A stretch of DNA of 64,000 nucleotides from Sinomonas atrocyanea (GTDB taxonomy: Bacteria; Actinomycetota; Actinomycetes; Actinomycetales; Micrococcaceae). The DNA lies in assembly GCF_030811715.1 (NCBI RefSeq), contig NZ_JAUSRH010000001.1, positions 531,160 through 595,159 of the forward strand, given 5' to 3'. Made by a program: the position numbers and the translations under genes. The notes beneath the pieces are model-generated. The model was not told the DNA's origin. It did no database searches and was given only the letters and a program-made list of their open reading frames with translations. Positions 36,748 to 45,502 of this stretch are shown here, in pieces; position 1 is the stretch's first letter; each line of letters starts with the position of its first letter.

Positions 36748-38265
36748 TCAGCCCCTGCAGCCGCAGCCGGCCAGCGCGGCGACCCCGTCGTCGATGGCGG
36801 CCAGGACCGGCGGGCGCTTGGCGGGGTCGAGCCCGTTGGCGAGGACCGAGAACACGAGCAGGCGCCCGTCGGCGTCGACGACGTAGCCGCTCAGCGCCGC
36901 CACGGTGTTCAGGGTCCCCGTCTTGGCCCGCACGACGCCGGCCCCGCCCGCCGCCGCTCCGCCGAACCGCCCGGCGAGCGTGCCGTCGAGGGCGGCGACG
37001 GGCAGGCCGTCGAGGGCCGCCCGCAGGCGCGGGTCCGGGCCGAGGGCCATGGCGCGGACGAGGCCCGCGAGGGCTGCCGGCGTGGCCCGGTCCGCGGTGG
37101 CGAGCCCGCACGCGTCGGAGAGCTGGAAGCCGTCCGCGCTGCCCAGGACCCGGGTGGCGGCGGCCTTGAGCGCGGCCACCGCGCCGTCGTTGCTGGCCGG
37201 GCCGCCCGCGGCGTGGGAGGCGAGGCGGCCGAGGGCCTCGGCGGCGTAGTTGTCCGACTCGCGCAGGGCGTAGCCCAGCTGGTCGGCGATCGTGGCGCTC
37301 TGGACGGCGGCGAGCTGGGGCGCACCGGCTGGGGCGGGGCCGCGCTCGACTCCGTCGGCGACCTTCACCCCCGAGGCCCCGAGGTCCTTGGCGAGCTCGG
37401 CCCGGAAGGCCGTGGCTGCGCCCATCGCGGAGTCCTGGGGCCGCGGCCCGGCGGCGCCCGGCGCGCTGCGCCCGGCGTTGAGGGCGAGGGCGTAGAGGGG
37501 GGCCATCTCCCCGGCCGCAACGTCCTCGGGGTCCCACGCAGGGTTGAGGGAGGGGCCCGTGAACAGGGTGTCGTCGAGGCGGACCGTGACCGTTCCGGGG
37601 AGCGGCACCGTCGGTGAGGCGGACGCACGGGGCGGCCCGCCGGCGTCGTGCGCGGAAGGCGCGCCAGCCTGGAGGAGGGCGGCGGCGGCCTGGTCCGCGA
37701 GGGTGGCCATCCCGGCCCGGCCCATCACGGCGTCCGGCTGGGAGGCCCCGGAGCCGAGCATGACGTCGCCGCCGCCCACGAGCACCACGCTGCCCGGGTC
37801 CTGCCCGCGCACCGCCTTCGTGGTGAGCGTCGCGTCCGGTCCGAGGGTCGTCAGGGCCGCGGCGGCCGTGAGGAGCTTGAGGTTCGACGCCGGCACGTGG
37901 CCCTCCGTGCCGGAGCGCGAGTAGAGCGTCTGGCCGGTGAGGCCGTCGAGCACGGTGGCGCTGATCGTGCCCCCGGCGGGCTTGAACTTGTCCTCCAGCG
38001 CCTTGGCGAGGACGGCGGCCGTGGGCTGCGCGGCGGCCGGCGAGAGCGTCGCGGCCCCCTCGAGCGCGGGGGCGGCCGACGGCGGGGCGAGCCACGCCGG
38101 GGCCGTCGCGGCGGGCGTCTTGGCCGGGAACAGCGCCCCGCGCGCCCGGGTCGCCGTACCCGTGGCCAGCAGCGCGGCGGCGACCGCGACCGCCAGGACG
38201 ACGGCACAGGCCACGAGCGCCCACGTACCGCCCCAGGGCGTGCGGCGGCCGCGCTCGGAAGTCAT
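36748..38265 (-). CDS. dacB: D-alanyl-D-alanine carboxypeptidase (DacB/PBP4, S13)
   Basis: A 505-aa low-molecular-mass penicillin-binding protein. An N-terminal membrane anchor or signal (about residues 14-36) leads to an Ala/Pro linker, then the catalytic domain with SxxK at Ser127-Lys130 (PASNLKLL), SDN in RESDNYAAEALG, and KTG in RAKTGTLNTVAALSG. It trims peptidoglycan stem peptides outside the membrane. The ATG (MTSERGRRT) has GGAG 6 nt upstream; the upstream frame is not coding. It ends with an unusual Cys pair (GCGCRG). Divergent from ppa. Confidence 0.93.
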   Translation of the reverse strand: MTSERGRRTPWGGTWALVACAVVLAVAVAAALLATGTATRARGALFPAKTPAATAPAWLAPPSAAPALEGAATLSPAAAQPTAAVLAKALEDKFKPAGGTISATVLDGLTGQTLYSRSGTEGHVPASNLKLLTAAAALTTLGPDATLTTKAVRGQDPGSVVLVGGGDVMLGSGASQPDAVMGRAGMATLADQAAAALLQAGAPSAHDAGGPPRASASPTVPLPGTVTVRLDDTLFTGPSLNPAWDPEDVAAGEMAPLYALALNAGRSAPGAAGPRPQDSAMGAATAFRAELAKDLGASGVKVADGVERGPAPAGAPQLAAVQSATIADQLGYALRESDNYAAEALGRLASHAAGGPASNDGAVAALKAAATRVLGSADGFQLSDACGLATADRATPAALAGLVRAMALGPDPRLRAALDGLPVAALDGTLAGRFGGAAAGGAGVVRAKTGTLNTVAALSGYVVDADGRLLVFSVLANGLDPAKRPPVLAAIDDGVAALAGCGCRG

Positions 38266-38432
38266 GGAGGGCTCCGTCCTCGGGTGCAGGTGTGGCCTCG
38301 ATACGGGGAGCGAGGGCCCCAAGGCAGATATCCTTCATCGTAGTCGCCGCCGTGGCCGGGCCCTCACGCGCCGGGCCCCGGCGGCCGCCGTGAACGATGC
38401 CGTCCGGCCCCCGGGCCATGCAAGGAGCACCC

Positions 38433-38921
38433 ATGAAGCACGATGTCACGATCGAGATCCCGCGCGGCTCGCGCGTGAAGTACGAGGTGGACCACGAGAC
38501 CGGCCGCGTCCGCCTGGACCGCGTCCTCTTCACCTCGATGCAGTACCCGACGCACTACGGCTACTTCGAGGACACCCTCGGCGAGGACGGGGACCCGCTC
38601 GACGCGCTCGTCTGGTACCCGGACGTGGACCTGTTCCCCGGGATCGTCATGGAGGCGCGCCCGATCGCCATCTTCAACATGGAGGACGAGTCGGGCGGCG
38701 ACGCCAAGCTCGTGTGCGTCCCGGCGGACAAGCGCTTCGACCACATCCAGGAGGCCTCTGACCTCGACGAGTTCCTCATCAAGGAGATCGAGCACTTCTT
38801 CACCCGCTACAAGGACCTCGAGCCGGGCAAGTGGGTCAAGCCGGCAGGCTGGGCAGACCGCGCGGCCGCCGAGGCCGAGCTCGAGGCCTCGATCAAGCGC
38901 TTCGAGGCCCAGGGCCACTAG
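38433..38921 (+). CDS. ppa: Inorganic pyrophosphatase
   Basis: A 162-aa soluble family I pyrophosphatase that hydrolyses PPi and pulls biosynthetic reactions forward. The metal-binding signature [10 protein letters not shown] (D-x-D-P-x-D) and the surrounding [15 protein letters not shown] are intact; [19 protein letters not shown] is the C-terminal signature. The ATG ([14 protein letters not shown]) has AAGGAG at good spacing. Followed by a repeat-rich intergenic stretch. Confidence 0.97.
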   Translation: MKHDVTIEIPRGSRVKYEVDHETGRVRLDRVLFTSMQYPTHYGYFEDTLGEDGDPLDALVWYPDVDLFPGIVMEARPIAIFNMEDESGGDAKLVCVPADKRFDHIQEASDLDEFLIKEIEHFFTRYKDLEPGKWVKPAGWADRAAAEAELEASIKRFEAQGH

Positions 38922-38927
38922 GGCTCC

Positions 38928-38966
38928 TCGCGTACGTGACTCCTTGAGGTCGCGTACGTGACTCCT
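38928..38966. repeat. Two direct repeats after ppa
   Basis: The 17-mer TCGCGTACGTGACTCCT occurs at 38928-38944 and 38950-38966. CTTGAGG (38943-38949) can also pair with CCTCAAG (38964-38970), so the stretch can fold. It lies 7 nt past the ppa stop codon and runs into the 22-bp repeat block. Confidence 0.7.
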
Positions 38967-38973
38967 CAAGCCT

Positions 38974-39014
38974 GCGGAGGTGGCTCCTCAACCACGTTGA
39001 GGGGCCACCTCCGC
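38974..39014. terminator. Hairpin after ppa
   Basis: 19-bp arms (GCGGAGGTGGCTCCTCAAC at 38974-38992 and its near-complement at 38996-39014, one mismatch) with loop CAC. The right arm is also the first unit of the tandem repeat that follows. Position fits a ppa terminator. Confidence 0.6.
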
Positions 39015-39105
39015 ACCGTCGAGGGGGCACCTCCGCACCGTCGAGGGGGCACCTCCGCGCCGTTGAGGGGCCACCTCCGCACCGCTGAGGGGCCACCTCC
39101 GCGGG
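38996..39105. repeat. 22-bp tandem repeat, five units
   Basis: Five adjacent 22-bp units start at 38996, 39018, 39040, 39062 and 39084. Consensus is approximately GTTGAGGGGCCACCTCCGC plus ACC. Units differ at only a few positions (GTTGAG/GTCGAG/GCTGAG; GGCC/GGGC). The preceding inverted copy at 38974 makes a sixth, opposite-facing unit. No spacers, so not CRISPR. Confidence 0.85.
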
Positions 39106-39142
39106 CGTCCGCGCCTTCCGCGGCCCAGGACCGCGCCGCCGC

Positions 39143-39148
39143 TACGCT
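39143..39148 (+). promoter_or_regulatory. Leaderless-type -10 (TACGCT)
   Basis: TACGCT-CTGTGC-ATG: a -10-like hexamer exactly 6 nt before the SatD-like gene's ATG. The 6-nt spacer is identical to that of the alpha/beta-hydrolase gene at 25.8 kb. Confidence 0.45.
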
Positions 39149-39154
39149 CTGTGC

Positions 39155-39778
39155 ATGTACACGGTCACGATCAACCAGCGCGACCGCGGCCCAGGCGACC
39201 GTGTCCCGGAGCTGCTCAAGGCCCTCGCCCGGCTGCAGCCCGAGGTGCCCTTCGACCGGACCGTCGGCGACGAGGCCCAGGCCGTCTTCGCCGAGCCCGG
39301 CCCGGTGGTGGACGCCGCCCTCACCGCCCTCCGGCCCGATGCGTGCGGCGACGTGCGCTGGAACGTGGGGATCGGCGTCGGGCGTCTCGACGAGCCGCTG
39401 CCGCTCGGGGTGGCCGACGTGCGCGGCGAGGCGCTCGTGCACTCGCGGCGCGCCGTCGAGCGCGCGCAGGCGAGCGGCGACGGGCCTGCGATCGCCGTGG
39501 AGGGGCCGAACCTGGACCTCGCGCGCGACGCCGAAGGGATCCTGCGCCTGATCGCCCTCGCCGTCGCGAAGCGCACCGCGGCCGAATGGCGGGTGCTCGA
39601 CCTCCTCACGCCTGGGGTGCGGGGGCAGCAGAAGGCGGTGGCCGAGGCCCTCGGCATCACGACGCAGGCCGTGTCCAAGGCGATCGCCCGGGCGCACTGG
39701 CCCGAGGAGTGGGCAGCCCGCCCCGCGGCCGCCCGGCTCCTGGGGCTCGCGGACGCCGCGCGCGAAGGGGCGCTCTAG
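39155..39778 (+). CDS. SatD-like protein with C-terminal helix-turn-helix
   Basis: A 207-aa probable regulator. The N-terminal two thirds resemble SatD-like domains (RPDACGDVRWNVGIGVGRLDEPLPLG...ALVHSRRAVERA), a fold also related to nucleotide-cyclase-like modules. The C-terminus holds a clear helix-turn-helix (QQKAVAEALGITTQAVSKAIARAHWPEEW). No membrane segment. It converges on the HAD gene with stop codons overlapping by 4 nt. Target and ligand unknown. Confidence 0.68.
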   Translation: MYTVTINQRDRGPGDRVPELLKALARLQPEVPFDRTVGDEAQAVFAEPGPVVDAALTALRPDACGDVRWNVGIGVGRLDEPLPLGVADVRGEALVHSRRAVERAQASGDGPAIAVEGPNLDLARDAEGILRLIALAVAKRTAAEWRVLDLLTPGVRGQQKAVAEALGITTQAVSKAIARAHWPEEWAARPAAARLLGLADAAREGAL

Positions 39779-40611
39779 AGGAGCGAGCGGAGGACAGCGG
39801 CGGCGCCATCCTCCTCGACGGTCGCCGTGACCTCGTCCGCGGCGGACTTCACCTCGGCCGGGGCCTGGCCCATGGCGACGCCGCGGCCGGCCCACTGGAG
39901 CATCTCGATGTCGTTGCGGCCGTCGCCGATCGCGACCGTGTGGGCACGGTCGACGCCGAGCAGCTCGCGCACATTCTCGAGCCCGCTGGCCTTCGTCACA
40001 CCCTGCGCCGCGATGTCCAGCCACGCAGTCCAGCCCACCGAGTAGGTGACGCCGTGCAGGCCGATCGACTGCACCGCGGTGCCGAATTCCTCGGCGGTCG
40101 AGTCGGTGGAGAACACCACGAGCCTGACGGCCTCGGCCTCGAGGAGCTCCTCGAACGTCACACCGGTGGCCTCGACGCCGAAGCTCGCATCCTGGAAGCG
40201 CTCCGTGGAGAGGAAGTTGCCCTCGATGTCCTCGAGGGCGTACTTCGCGTTCGGGAGGCGGTGGCGCAGCGCCTTGAGCGCCGGGGCCGGGTCGAAGGAG
40301 CGGCGATCGATCACCGTGTACCCGCCGTTGGCGCCGGCGTGGATCTGCACCGTCACGCCGCCGTTGCTGCAGATGGCGTACCCGTGGTCGACGCCGAGCA
40401 GCTCGACGACAGGGAGCGTGGCACCGAGGGATCGGCCGGTGGCGACCACGACCTCGTGGCCGGCTTGGACGACCGCAGCACCGAGCTCGCGGATGGCTGG
40501 GGACATGTGCCCGTAGTGGTCGACGAGGGTCCCGTCCACATCGAGCCCGATGAGCTTGCGGTTGAAGGCAGTGCGCTGGTCATCGATGCCAGCATTCAGC
40601 GTTGTAGTCAT
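39775..40611 (-). CDS. Cof-type HAD-family phosphatase
   Basis: A 278-aa haloacid-dehalogenase-superfamily hydrolase of the Cof/IIB group, acting on sugar phosphates or similar. Motif I LIGLDVDGTLVD (nucleophile Asp), motif II VVVATGRSLG, motif III Lys in GVTKASGLENV, motif IV IGDGRNDIEML. The C2 cap lies between motifs II and III. The ATG (MTTTLNAG) is taken as start; the long frame above is not coding. Substrate unknown. Confidence 0.88.
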   Translation of the reverse strand: MTTTLNAGIDDQRTAFNRKLIGLDVDGTLVDHYGHMSPAIRELGAAVVQAGHEVVVATGRSLGATLPVVELLGVDHGYAICSNGGVTVQIHAGANGGYTVIDRRSFDPAPALKALRHRLPNAKYALEDIEGNFLSTERFQDASFGVEATGVTFEELLEAEAVRLVVFSTDSTAEEFGTAVQSIGLHGVTYSVGWTAWLDIAAQGVTKASGLENVRELLGVDRAHTVAIGDGRNDIEMLQWAGRGVAMGQAPAEVKSAADEVTATVEEDGAAAVLRSLL

Positions 40612-40722
40612 GCGTACTAGTGAAGCACTCCTGCCTGTGGATGCCGTAGGACTCATGACACACGCGGCATGAAATCCGGGTGAACTCACGACGGCGGGTG
40701 CCCGCCCTTCGGTCCTGAAGGA

Positions 40723-40780
40723 CCCTCCCGTTCGGTCAACGCCACGGGAAAGGGACCGCGGCTCTGACCGAAACGCAGGG
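40723..40780. repeat. Intergenic inverted repeat, copy B
   Basis: 16-bp arms (CCCTCCCGTTCGGTCA and TGACCGAAACGCAGGG; 13 of 16 pair) around a centre containing CGGGAAAGGGACCG. Clearly related to the copy at 41945-42002, which lies on the other side of the intervening gene. Confidence 0.75.
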
Positions 40781-40798
40781 CATCTTGCGGCGCCGCGC

Positions 40799-41857
40799 TC
40801 AACGCCAGACCGCCCGCCCCGTCGTGCGCCGCGGCACACCGGCGCGATGCAGGATCGCAGCGAACCGTGCCGGTTCCAGAAGGTCGGCCCACACCCAGCG
40901 CGCCACACGTTCCCCCGTCGAGCGGATCTCGTCCTCGCGCCGCTTTTCCTCGACGACCACCTGCGAGGCTGACTTCCCGCTGAGCTTCTGGGACCGAAGG
41001 TACTTCTGCAGGCCGTCGAACTCTCCCACGAGCCGGATCTGGTCCCAGTAGTAGTCGACACGGGCGATGCGCCGCCCGTCCTTGGTGATCCAGACCTGGA
41101 GCCTCGGCATCTCAAATCCCAGTTCCCACATGAGCGCGCGGCTGAGGGACTCGCCCACGGATTCCGACGCCCCTGATGCGAGGTCCAGGACCTGATTCAG
41201 GCGCGCCTGCGCGGCGCGGTTGTCCATCGCGGCGCACAGCCGCCGGAGGTCATCGAGCGTCCGGGTGACCTTCAGGCCGGGACGACGGGCGAGCACCGCA
41301 TCCGCGAAGACCAGGCCCTCGGCGAAGCTGAGCCTCGGCACCGTGTCCACGAAGGCCTCGTCGAACGGCTCGAGGGGCAGCGTGAGGTCGAGGTGGGGCA
41401 GATAGAGGGGGACCGCGGCTGCTGCGGGGAAGCCCAGGTGCTTCGCATCGGGAAACCCCAGCGGAAGGGGCCAGGGCCGCTCACGCGCCCGTTCCTCCCA
41501 CAGGCGCTTCGCTGACTCGGGGTTCCCGTAGAGCGTGGGCAGAGGACCTCGGCCCACGGCCGCGCGCCGGTCTGTGCGGTAGCGGATGTGGCTGGGCATG
41601 CCCGGGAGCTCGAGGCCCCATGCGAGCAGTGCGGTCTCGCGGCACAGCACCGGTGCGTTGCCGCCGACGGCAAGCGACGCCGTCGTCATCGCATAGCGGT
41701 CCGCCGCCGTCCCAGCGAACCACTCGTCGATAGCGACGTAGACGCCTCGACGTAGCCGAACGAGGGCGCCCGCGGAATACGCGCGTGCGAGTCGACGTGG
41801 GGTGCGGCCCGTGAGGGCTGTGAGGGAGCTGGCGAAGTCGGCCTGGGGGAATCTCAC
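40799..41857 (-). CDS. Orphan AbiEi-like / DUF559-type protein
   Basis: A 352-aa protein. The N-terminus (about 1-50: LTALTGRTPRRLARAYSAGALVRLRRGVYV) is the winged-helix domain seen in AbiEi-type type IV antitoxins. The middle is a conserved filler (LPHLDLTLPLEP...). The C-terminus looks like a DUF559/Vsr-like PD-(D/E)xK fold: RIARVDYYWDQIRLVGEFDG then VVEEKRREDEIRSTGERVARWVWADL. No AbiEii toxin partner is adjacent. GTG start without an obvious ribosome site, so the exact start is uncertain. The gene is bracketed by two related inverted repeats, suggesting possible transfer or recombination. Confidence 0.75.
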   Translation of the reverse strand: MRFPQADFASSLTALTGRTPRRLARAYSAGALVRLRRGVYVAIDEWFAGTAADRYAMTTASLAVGGNAPVLCRETALLAWGLELPGMPSHIRYRTDRRAAVGRGPLPTLYGNPESAKRLWEERARERPWPLPLGFPDAKHLGFPAAAAVPLYLPHLDLTLPLEPFDEAFVDTVPRLSFAEGLVFADAVLARRPGLKVTRTLDDLRRLCAAMDNRAAQARLNQVLDLASGASESVGESLSRALMWELGFEMPRLQVWITKDGRRIARVDYYWDQIRLVGEFDGLQKYLRSQKLSGKSASQVVVEEKRREDEIRSTGERVARWVWADLLEPARFAAILHRAGVPRRTTGRAVWR

Positions 41858-41944
41858 GGTACCAGCACAGCGTCTCCAGCCGCGCCTGGGAGCCGCTCGG
41901 GAGCCTATGTGGACAACCCCGGCCTCGCCGCGGCGCCGAAGGAC

Positions 41945-42002
41945 CCTGCGGTTCGGTCAATACCCCGGGAAAGAGACCGGGGCGTTGACCGAACCGCAGG
42001 GC
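41945..42002. repeat. Intergenic inverted repeat, copy A (perfect)
   Basis: Perfect 17-bp arms (CCCTGCGGTTCGGTCAA at 41945-41961, complement at 41986-42002) with a second inner pair CCCCGG / CCGGGG. Best copy of a family with members at 40723-40780 and 57272-57329. Confidence 0.85.
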
Positions 42003-42094
42003 GCTGGTGCCAGGAGGCGGGGACCGCGGCGGGTGACAGCGCACGACGGCGGGCGAGCACCCGCCGTCGTCCGCCGAGGGCAGCAGCGGACGCG

Positions 42095-43381
42095 CTACAG
42101 GACCGGGAGGACCTCGAGGCCGCCGAGGTAGGGGCGCAGCGCCGCGGGCACGTTCACCGACCCGTCGGCGTTCTGGTGGTGCTCGAGGATGGCCACGATC
42201 CAGCGTGTCGTGGCAAGGGTGCCGTTGAGCGTCGCGACCGCGCGGGTGCCACGGGACGAGCCCTCGGCATCGAGCACCCGCTCCCGGATGTTGAGCCGGC
42301 GGGCCTGGAAGCCCGTGCAGTTCGAGGTCGAGGTCAGCTCGCGGTACCGGCCCTGGGTGGGGACCCAGGCCTCGCAGTCGAACTTCCGGGCCGCGCTCAT
42401 GCCGAGGTCCCCGGCCGCGGTGTCGATGACGCGGTAGGGCAGCTCGACCTTGGCGAGCATCTCCTCTTCCCACGCGAGGAGCCGGGCGTGCTCGGCCTCG
42501 GCCTCCTCCTGCGGGCAGTAGACGAACATCTCGACCTTGTTGAACTGGTGCACCCGGATGATCCCGCGGGTGTCCTTGCCGTGCGAGCCGGCCTCGCGCC
42601 GGTAGCACGAGGACCAGCCGGCGTAGCGGATCGGGCCGCCGGCGAGGTCGAGGATCTCATCGGCGTGGTAGCCGGCGAGCGGGACCTCGGAGGTGCCCAC
42701 GAGGTAGAGGTCGTCCTCGGCGAGGCGGTAGATCTCGGCGTCGTGCGCGACGTCGAAGCCGGTGCCCTGCATCGTCTCCGGGCGCACGAGGGTCGGGGTG
42801 ATCATCGGGATGAAGCCGTTCTGCACGGCCTGGTCCATCGCCATCTGCAGGAGGGCGATCTCGAGCCGCGCGCCGACGCCGCGCAGGAAGTAGAAGCGCG
42901 AGCCGGAGACCTTGGCGCCCCGCTCGATGTCGATCGCGCCGAGGAGCTCGCCGATCTCGAGGTGGTCGCGTGGTTCGAAGCCCTCAGCCGCGAAGTCGCG
43001 GGGCGTTCCGACGGTCTTGACCACCGTGTAGTCGTCCTCGCCGCCGGCCGGGATGCCCTCCACGATGAGGTTGGGCACGACACGCATGAGCTGGTCCATC
43101 TCGCCCTGCGCCTCCTCGGCGGAGGCCTGCGCGGCCTTGACCTTCTGCGCGAGGTCCTTGACCTCGGCGAGCAGCGCCTGCTTCTCCTCGCCCTTGGCGG
43201 CGGCGACCTTCTTGCCGAACGCGTTCTGCTGGGCGCGCAGCGTCTCGTACTCGGTCAGCGATCCGCGGCGACGCACATCGGCAGCGATGATCGAGTCGAC
43301 GAGCGCCTCGTCCGCCCCGCGGGCGCGCTGGCTCGCACGGTACTTGTCCGGATTCTCAGTAAGGTCCTTGACGTCGATCAC
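42095..43381 (-). CDS. serS: Seryl-tRNA synthetase
   Basis: A 428-aa class II enzyme charging tRNA-Ser (and tRNA-Sec where present). The N-terminal antiparallel coiled coil ([31 protein letters not shown]) binds the long variable arm. Motif 2 [26 protein letters not shown] and motif 3 [18 protein letters not shown] are intact. The GTG start ([15 protein letters not shown]) fits the family N-terminus; the much longer open frame above is not coding. Divergent from the diacylglycerol-kinase gene. Confidence 0.96.
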   Translation of the reverse strand: MIDVKDLTENPDKYRASQRARGADEALVDSIIAADVRRRGSLTEYETLRAQQNAFGKKVAAAKGEEKQALLAEVKDLAQKVKAAQASAEEAQGEMDQLMRVVPNLIVEGIPAGGEDDYTVVKTVGTPRDFAAEGFEPRDHLEIGELLGAIDIERGAKVSGSRFYFLRGVGARLEIALLQMAMDQAVQNGFIPMITPTLVRPETMQGTGFDVAHDAEIYRLAEDDLYLVGTSEVPLAGYHADEILDLAGGPIRYAGWSSCYRREAGSHGKDTRGIIRVHQFNKVEMFVYCPQEEAEAEHARLLAWEEEMLAKVELPYRVIDTAAGDLGMSAARKFDCEAWVPTQGRYRELTSTSNCTGFQARRLNIRERVLDAEGSSRGTRAVATLNGTLATTRWIVAILEHHQNADGSVNVPAALRPYLGGLEVLPVL

Positions 43382-43513
43382 GAGTCCAAGACTAGCCGCA
43401 GGCGGAACCGCCGCGGCACCGAGGGGGGACCTGGCGCCCGGGGCCGAGGCCCTCGGCCGACGGCACTGCGCGCGGACGGGGGCGCATGCGGGCCGGGTTA
43501 GAGTGAGAGCATC

Positions 43514-44560
43514 ATGCGCGGGTGGATCATTGCGGGTGCTGTAGCCGCCGCTGGCGGCGTCGCGGTCGCCAGCTGGTGGGGCGTACGCCGGCTCAAGGAG
43601 CAGCACGCCCGCAGCGCCATGGCCGAGCCCGCAGGGCCGCCGCCGGCGGGGCCCCAGCAGGTCGCGGTGGTGCTCAACCCCATCAAGGAGCGCGCCGACG
43701 AGGCGCGGATGCTCATCGAGGCCGCGTGCCGGGGCGCCGGATGGGCGGAGCCGCTCGTCTTCCACACCACCAAGGCCGACCCGGGCTACACCGCGGCGCG
43801 CCGGGCGCTCGAGGCGGGGGCCGACGTCGTGATCCCCTGCGGCGGCGACGGGACGGTGCGGGCGGTCGCAGAGGTGCTGGCAGGCACGGACACGGCCCTC
43901 GGGCTCGTCCCCCTCGGGACCGGCAACCTCCTGGCGCGCAACCTCGATCTGGACGTCACCCGGCTCGCGCAGTGCGTCCACACCGCGGTCTTCGGCCGGC
44001 AGCGGCACATCGACACGGCCTCCCTGGTCCTCACGGCCCCCGACGGCACGCGTTCCACGCACCTGTTCCTGGTGATCGCGGGCGTGGGCATGGACGCCGA
44101 GATCCTCAACGACACGAGCGAGGACCTCAAGCGCGTGGTCGGCTGGATGGCGTACACCGAGGCGGGCATCCGGCACATGCCGGGCCAGCGCCGCCGCCGC
44201 GTCGAGATCTCGCTCAACGGCGGCGACTTCCAGACCCGCCGAGTGCGCAGCGTCCTCTTCGCGAACTGCTCGAAGCTGCCCGGCGGGGTGGACTTCATCC
44301 CGGACGCGTTCATCGACGACGGCGTGCTCGACGTCGCCGTCATGAGCCCCCGCAGCCTCATCGGCTGGATCGCGATGTACGTGAAGATCATGGTCCAGCA
44401 CAAGCGGCAGCTGCCGGTCATGCAGTTCTACGGCGCGCACAAGGTGGCCATCCGTGTCCCCGAGCCGATCCAGGCGCAGGTGGACGGCGACGTGGTCGGC
44501 TCCGCGACGCGGGTCGATGTCGAGGTGCACCCCGCGAGCCTGCTCGTCCGGGTGGCCTGA
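43514..44560 (+). CDS. Diacylglycerol/lipid kinase family protein
   Basis: A 348-aa lipid kinase of the DagK/YegS family. One N-terminal membrane helix ([23 protein letters not shown]) precedes the catalytic fold with [13 protein letters not shown], the ATP motif [15 protein letters not shown] and [18 protein letters not shown]. The C-terminal beta-sandwich ends [13 protein letters not shown] [18 protein letters not shown]. It could phosphorylate diacylglycerol or another lipid at the membrane. TAGAGT lies 9 nt before the ATG. Confidence 0.9.
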   Translation: MRGWIIAGAVAAAGGVAVASWWGVRRLKEQHARSAMAEPAGPPPAGPQQVAVVLNPIKERADEARMLIEAACRGAGWAEPLVFHTTKADPGYTAARRALEAGADVVIPCGGDGTVRAVAEVLAGTDTALGLVPLGTGNLLARNLDLDVTRLAQCVHTAVFGRQRHIDTASLVLTAPDGTRSTHLFLVIAGVGMDAEILNDTSEDLKRVVGWMAYTEAGIRHMPGQRRRRVEISLNGGDFQTRRVRSVLFANCSKLPGGVDFIPDAFIDDGVLDVAVMSPRSLIGWIAMYVKIMVQHKRQLPVMQFYGAHKVAIRVPEPIQAQVDGDVVGSATRVDVEVHPASLLVRVA

Positions 44561-44599
44561 CGCACGACGCCGCCCTGCCGCCTCGTGCGGCCCGCCCGC

Positions 44600-45502
44600 C
44601 TACGCCTGTGCCGCCACCCGGTAGGCCCGGTCCCAGTCCAGCCCGGGGTCGTCGATGCGGAACAGCTCGCGGGCTGCCTCACGGAGCTCTCCGGCGCTGC
44701 CGAGCGTGTGTCTGGCGACGGTGGACGCGCCGTCCGGGGTGTACGTGCGTACCGCGAGCTCGAGGTTGGCGAGGGTGATCCGCTCGGTCTCGGTGCGGAT
44801 CGAGAACATGAGCGAACGCGTGAACGGCGGGACGGCGGAGGTCGAGACGTACCAGTTGGCGACCTGGAAGTCGGCCGGGGCGTGGGCGCCGAGGCCCACC
44901 CCGTACAGGTTGGCCCAGCGCTCCCCCAGCCGCGCCTGGACCATGAGGTCGACGCCGGCGGTGTCGCCCGCGGGCAGGCCGGCCACGGCGACGTCGACCA
45001 CGCGGAACGTCCCGAGCGGCGTCGCGACCGCGGATTCCTCCGCGGCGAGCCCGAGCGGGAGGAGGCCCGAGGGGTTGAACCCGCCGAAGCCGGCGTCGAC
45101 GAGGTGGCGGCTGCCCTCGGCCTCGACGAGGGTGGCCTGGTGGGTGCGGGCGGGGGCGCCCGTGCCGGGCTCGTGCCCCCAGTAGACCCGGCACAGGTGG
45201 TTCTCGACGCCGTCCACGCCCATCGCGCCGAGGGCGCGGGAGAGCAGCCCCGCGTGCTGGAAGCAGTACCCGCCGCGGCTGCTCGCCACGAGCGCGGACT
45301 CGATCCCCTCGTCCGTGATGTCGACCGGCGCCCCGGTGGCGGGGGCCAGATTCTCGAACGGGATGGCGCGGGTGTGGTGGGCATGGACCGCGGCGATGTT
45401 CGCGAGCGCCGGGGCGGCGTCCCCGGTGTAGCCGATGCGCGCGAAGTACGCCGACAGGAAGCGCGCCTCCCCCGCGCTCGTCCGCCCGCGGCCCTCAGCC
45501 AT
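44600..45502 (-). CDS. nat: Arylamine N-acetyltransferase
   Basis: A 300-aa enzyme transferring acetyl from acetyl-CoA to arylamines and hydrazines. The Cys-His-Asp triad is visible: Cys in SRGGYCFQHAGLL, His in RTHQATLVE, Asp in HLVDAGFGGFNP. The early motif IPFENLAPATGAPVDI is typical. The ATG (MAEGRGRTS) lies within the last codons of pheA (8-nt overlap), so the genes are coupled. The longer frame above overlaps pheA and is non-coding. Confidence 0.92.
   Translation of the reverse strand: MAEGRGRTSAGEARFLSAYFARIGYTGDAAPALANIAAVHAHHTRAIPFENLAPATGAPVDITDEGIESALVASSRGGYCFQHAGLLSRALGAMGVDGVENHLCRVYWGHEPGTGAPARTHQATLVEAEGSRHLVDAGFGGFNPSGLLPLGLAAEESAVATPLGTFRVVDVAVAGLPAGDTAGVDLMVQARLGERWANLYGVGLGAHAPADFQVANWYVSTSAVPPFTRSLMFSIRTETERITLANLELAVRTYTPDGASTVARHTLGSAGELREAARELFRIDDPGLDWDRAYRVAAQA

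Noticed and set aside
38996..39105. CRISPR array
   Set aside because: Units are directly adjacent at 22 bp with no spacers, and no cas genes are near.
40799..41857. Complete AbiE type IV toxin-antitoxin system
   Set aside because: No AbiEii nucleotidyltransferase-like gene is adjacent on either side; only the antitoxin-like domain is seen.
43382..44530. Long extension of serS and an antisense frame opposite the lipid kinase
   Set aside because: The frame is open only because it is antisense to the kinase gene; SerS begins at the family-typical VIDVKDL.
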